DNA of 8,694 nucleotides from contig CAJJOO010000042.1 of the NCBI GenBank assembly GCA_905193395.1, positions 1 through 8,694 of the forward strand, given 5' to 3'. The DNA comes from an uncultured Porphyromonadaceae bacterium. GTDB lineage: Bacteria > Bacteroidota > Bacteroidia > Bacteroidales > Muribaculaceae. Shown one piece after another: positions 6,906-8,694 of this stretch. Position 1 is the first letter of the stretch. The number at the start of each line of letters is the position of its first letter. A program made the translations under genes and the position numbers. The notes under the pieces are model-generated. The model did not search any database. It was not told the origin of the DNA and saw nothing but the letters and a program-made list of their open reading frames with translations.

Positions 6906-8186
6906 ATGACACACAATGATATTCCCGTGCTGCTGCTCACCGGCTACCTCGGCAGCGGCAAGACAACTCTGCTCAATAACATCCTGAACAACCGTCGCGG
7001 CATCCGTTTTGCCGTGATTGTCAACGATATCGGCGAGGTGAACATCGACGCCGACCTTATTGCCAAGGGCGGCGTGGTCGACACCGCTTCGGGCGACCTG
7101 GTGGCGCTGCAGAACGGATGTATCTGCTGCACCCTAAAAATGGACCTGGTGAAGCAACTGATGGACCTCGCCGAGACCCAGCGCTTCGACTATATCGTGA
7201 TTGAGGCCAGCGGCATCTGCGAACCCGAGCCTATCGCCCAGACCATCAACTCGCTGCCGATGATTGTGGCCGGCACGCGCTACAAGGCCCTGCCGCGACT
7301 CGACTGCATCGTGTCGGTGGTCGACGCCCTGCGCCTGGCCGCCGAATTCAACCTCGGCGACTCGCTGGTGCGCGAGGGCATCGGCGAGGAGGATATCGAG
7401 AACCTGGTGGTGAGCCAGATTGAGTTCTGCAACATCGTGCTGCTCAATAAGATTTCCGAGGTCACTCCCGACCAGGCCGAGCACATCCGCCGCATAGTGA
7501 AGGCCCTACAGCCCCGCGCACGCATCATAGAGTGCGATTACTGCCGCATCGACCTCGACGCCATCCTCAACACGTCGATGTTCGATTTCAATGCCGTGGC
7601 CACCTCGGCCGCGTGGGTACAGGGAATCGAACGCCCGGTGACGGCCGAGCAGGAAGCCGAGGCCCACGCACACCATCACCACCACCACGACGAAGACCAT
7701 GACCACGGGGACCAAGACCATGAGCATGAAGAGCACGACCATGAACATGAGCACGAGGCCCACCACCATCACCATCATCACGACCATGACCACGAGGAGG
7801 GCGAGGCCGAGGAATACGGCATCGGAACCTTTGTCTACTATCGCCGCGCCCCGATGGACCTGAACAAATTCGACTGGTTTGTGGGCAAGAACTGGCCCGC
7901 AAGCGTGGTGCGCACCAAGGGTGTGATATATTTCGACCAGAATCCCGCGATGTCTTACCTGTTTGAACAGGCCGGAACCCAGAAGAAACTCACGGAGGCA
8001 GGACAGTGGTATGCCACCGCTCCGGCCGACGAACTGGAACAGATGAAGGCCGCCGACCCAACCATCATGCGCGACTGGGACCCCGTCTACGGCGACCGCA
8101 TGGTGAAACTGGTGTTCATTGGCCGTAAGATGGACCGCAAGGCCATCGAGGACGCCCTCGACGCCTGCCTGGCTCCCGGACTCTGA
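6906..8186 (+). CDS. COG0523/CobW-family GTPase, putative zinc-type metallochaperone with His-rich stretch
   Basis: This 426-residue P-loop GTPase belongs to the G3E/COG0523 family, whose members use GTP hydrolysis to deliver metals (Zn, Co, Ni, Fe) to client proteins in the cytoplasm. Visible motifs: Walker A GYLGSGKT (13-20), switch-like NDIGEVNID (40-48), the family hallmark CxCC (Cys72, Cys74, Cys75), EASGICEP (100-107), and NKIS (181-184) in place of the usual NKxD. A His-rich linker (254-296) separates the GTPase from the CobW C-terminal domain (about 304-426), which carries WDPVYGDRMVKLVFIG (391-406), typical of the roughly 400-residue subgroup. An in-frame TGA at 6900-6902, just before the ATG, fixes the start. 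It has its own promoter and no obvious partner gene. A role in zinc supply under limitation is likely from family knowledge; the metal and client are not shown. It should not be read as a cobalamin-synthesis gene merely from the CobW name. Confidence 0.92.
   Translation: MTHNDIPVLLLTGYLGSGKTTLLNNILNNRRGIRFAVIVNDIGEVNIDADLIAKGGVVDTASGDLVALQNGCICCTLKMDLVKQLMDLAETQRFDYIVIEASGICEPEPIAQTINSLPMIVAGTRYKALPRLDCIVSVVDALRLAAEFNLGDSLVREGIGEEDIENLVVSQIEFCNIVLLNKISEVTPDQAEHIRRIVKALQPRARIIECDYCRIDLDAILNTSMFDFNAVATSAAWVQGIERPVTAEQEAEAHAHHHHHHDEDHDHGDQDHEHEEHDHEHEHEAHHHHHHHDHDHEEGEAEEYGIGTFVYYRRAPMDLNKFDWFVGKNWPASVVRTKGVIYFDQNPAMSYLFEQAGTQKKLTEAGQWYATAPADELEQMKAADPTIMRDWDPVYGDRMVKLVFIGRKMDRKAIEDALDACLAPGL
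7665..7793 (+). other. Histidine-rich metal-binding segment (residues 254-296 of the GTPase)
   Basis: Twenty-four of 43 residues are His, with almost all the rest Asp, Glu, Gly or Ala. Two His runs (6 and 7 in a row) flank an alternating His-acid stretch. Such segments between the GTPase and C-terminal domains of COG0523 proteins bind several metal ions. The DNA is made of CAC/CAT and GAC/GAG/GAA codons and is slippage-prone, so length may vary between strains. Confidence 0.9.
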
Positions 8187-8287
8187 CGCCCTGCCGATTT
8201 TTTTCACTTTTTGGCAAATTAGTGGAATAATATGCGGTTTTGTGTTCTTTTGGGAGAGAAATTGGTGTGTTTTGCTGCGAATTTTCG

Positions 8288-8295
8288 TATCTTTG
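8288..8295 (+). promoter_or_regulatory. -7 element (TATCTTTG) of the promoter for the 3'-edge gene
   Basis: TATCTTTG is an exact TAnnTTTG match, 23 bases before the ATG at 8319. A -33 element is less clear: TTGG at 8262-8265 lies 22 bases upstream, while the nearest exact TTTG (8271-8274) is too close at 13 bases. The weak -33 may mean that the gene is activator-dependent or modestly expressed. Confidence 0.65.
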
Positions 8296-8318
8296 CGGCG
8301 TAATTCTTCAAGATTAAT

Positions 8319-8694
8319 ATGGAAAGAGTAATCGAATATTCCGAGGCCGAGAAACTTCGCAACCACTCGAAGGGGTTCAGCGAGGTCGAGGACTCGTATC
8401 TGTACTGCAAACTGTGCGACGGCAGTGCCGCCGACCTCGAAATACAGGAGCATCCGCTGAAACTCAACGGTACGTTGCTGCTGCTGATGCGCGGAGGCTC
8501 GGAATTCCCCGTTGAACTGAACCAGGAGACCTACATCATGCGTCCCAATAGTTTCCTGGTGGTTTTTCCGGGCAGTGTGGTGCATTTCAAGGGCAAGGTG
8601 CCCGACGACATCAATGTCTGGGACTATGACGGCTGGGTGGCCCACCATTCGCCAAACGACGTCGACATGGGATACCAGGTTGCCAAGGCCATGT
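8319..8694 (+). CDS. Probable AraC-type regulator, N-terminal sensor part (3' partial)
   Basis: An open frame starts MERVIEYSEAEK at 8319 and runs 125 codons to the window edge without a stop. An in-frame TAA at 8301-8303 rules out a longer ATG start, and the -7 element 23 bases upstream supports this one. Residues of about 50-95 show the beta-rich cupin-like pattern of AraC sensor domains: LLLLMRGGSEFPVELN, then YIMRPNSFLVVFPGSVVHF. Many Bacteroidales AraC regulators begin this way, with the two helix-turn-helix motifs at the C-terminus, which here would lie beyond the window. The sensed signal and targets are unknown. It could alternatively be a stand-alone cupin-like protein. Confidence 0.6.
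   Translation, partial: MERVIEYSEAEKLRNHSKGFSEVEDSYLYCKLCDGSAADLEIQEHPLKLNGTLLLLMRGGSEFPVELNQETYIMRPNSFLVVFPGSVVHFKGKVPDDINVWDYDGWVAHHSPNDVDMGYQVAKAM

Noticed and set aside
6758..6940. 60-codon minus-strand open frame in the gap before the GTPase gene
   Set aside because: It overlaps the promoter and the Walker A region of the GTPase, and shows no family features.
8187..8240. Possible terminator after the GTPase gene (T run near 8199-8206)
   Set aside because: There is a T run but no convincing GC-rich hairpin in front of it; only a 4-base TGCC/GGCA pairing flanks the T-rich stretch.
7506..8648. 380-codon minus-strand open frame across the GTPase 3' part, the intergenic region and the edge gene
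   Set aside because: It overlaps two supported plus-strand genes, and its Val/Met-rich run is simply the antisense of the His-rich codons.

Overview
The window looks like Bacteroidales chromosomal DNA, probably from a gut Muribaculaceae-like or related lineage. The evidence is: two promoters of the Bacteroidota type (TAnnTTTG at the -7 position), starts without a Shine-Dalgarno sequence but with A/T-rich leaders, multidomain secreted glycan-active proteins, and a shared C-terminal tail of the SGVADV...GIY(I/V) type often seen on secreted Bacteroidales proteins. The family-level assignment is inference.

Region 1 (1-6700) is a two-gene, same-strand unit. The first gene is cut off by the left edge. 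It encodes a very large secreted endo-beta-1,3-glucanase of family GH81, followed by four Ig-like and two F5/8 type C (discoidin/CBM32-like) modules and a C-terminal tail. After 34 bases comes an 823-residue exported protein with no recognisable catalytic domain. It has a carbohydrate-binding-like N-terminal module, an unnamed module present twice, a fibronectin-like and an Ig-like module, one F5/8C domain and the same kind of tail. The simplest reading is an enzyme plus glycan-binding partner for beta-1,3-glucan (yeast wall glucan, laminarin, callose or curdlan-type). No SusC/SusD pair is visible. The unit ends in a perfect 15-bp hairpin terminator.

Region 2 (6701-8318) holds a stand-alone gene for a COG0523/CobW-family GTPase, a metallochaperone-type protein with a CxCC motif and a 24-histidine metal-binding stretch. 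It has a near-consensus promoter preceded by an imperfect inverted repeat that could be an operator. A link to zinc homeostasis is likely from family knowledge but not proven here.

Region 3 (8319-8694) is the start of another gene with its own strong -7 element. Its product resembles the N-terminal cupin-like sensor part of AraC-type regulators, but the DNA-binding part lies outside the window.

No RNA genes, CRISPR arrays, insertion sequences or phage genes were recognised. The most interesting material is the modular architecture of the glucan pair (a duplicated unnamed module, related F5/8C domains in both proteins, a shared sorting-like tail) and the putative operator next to the His-rich GTPase.
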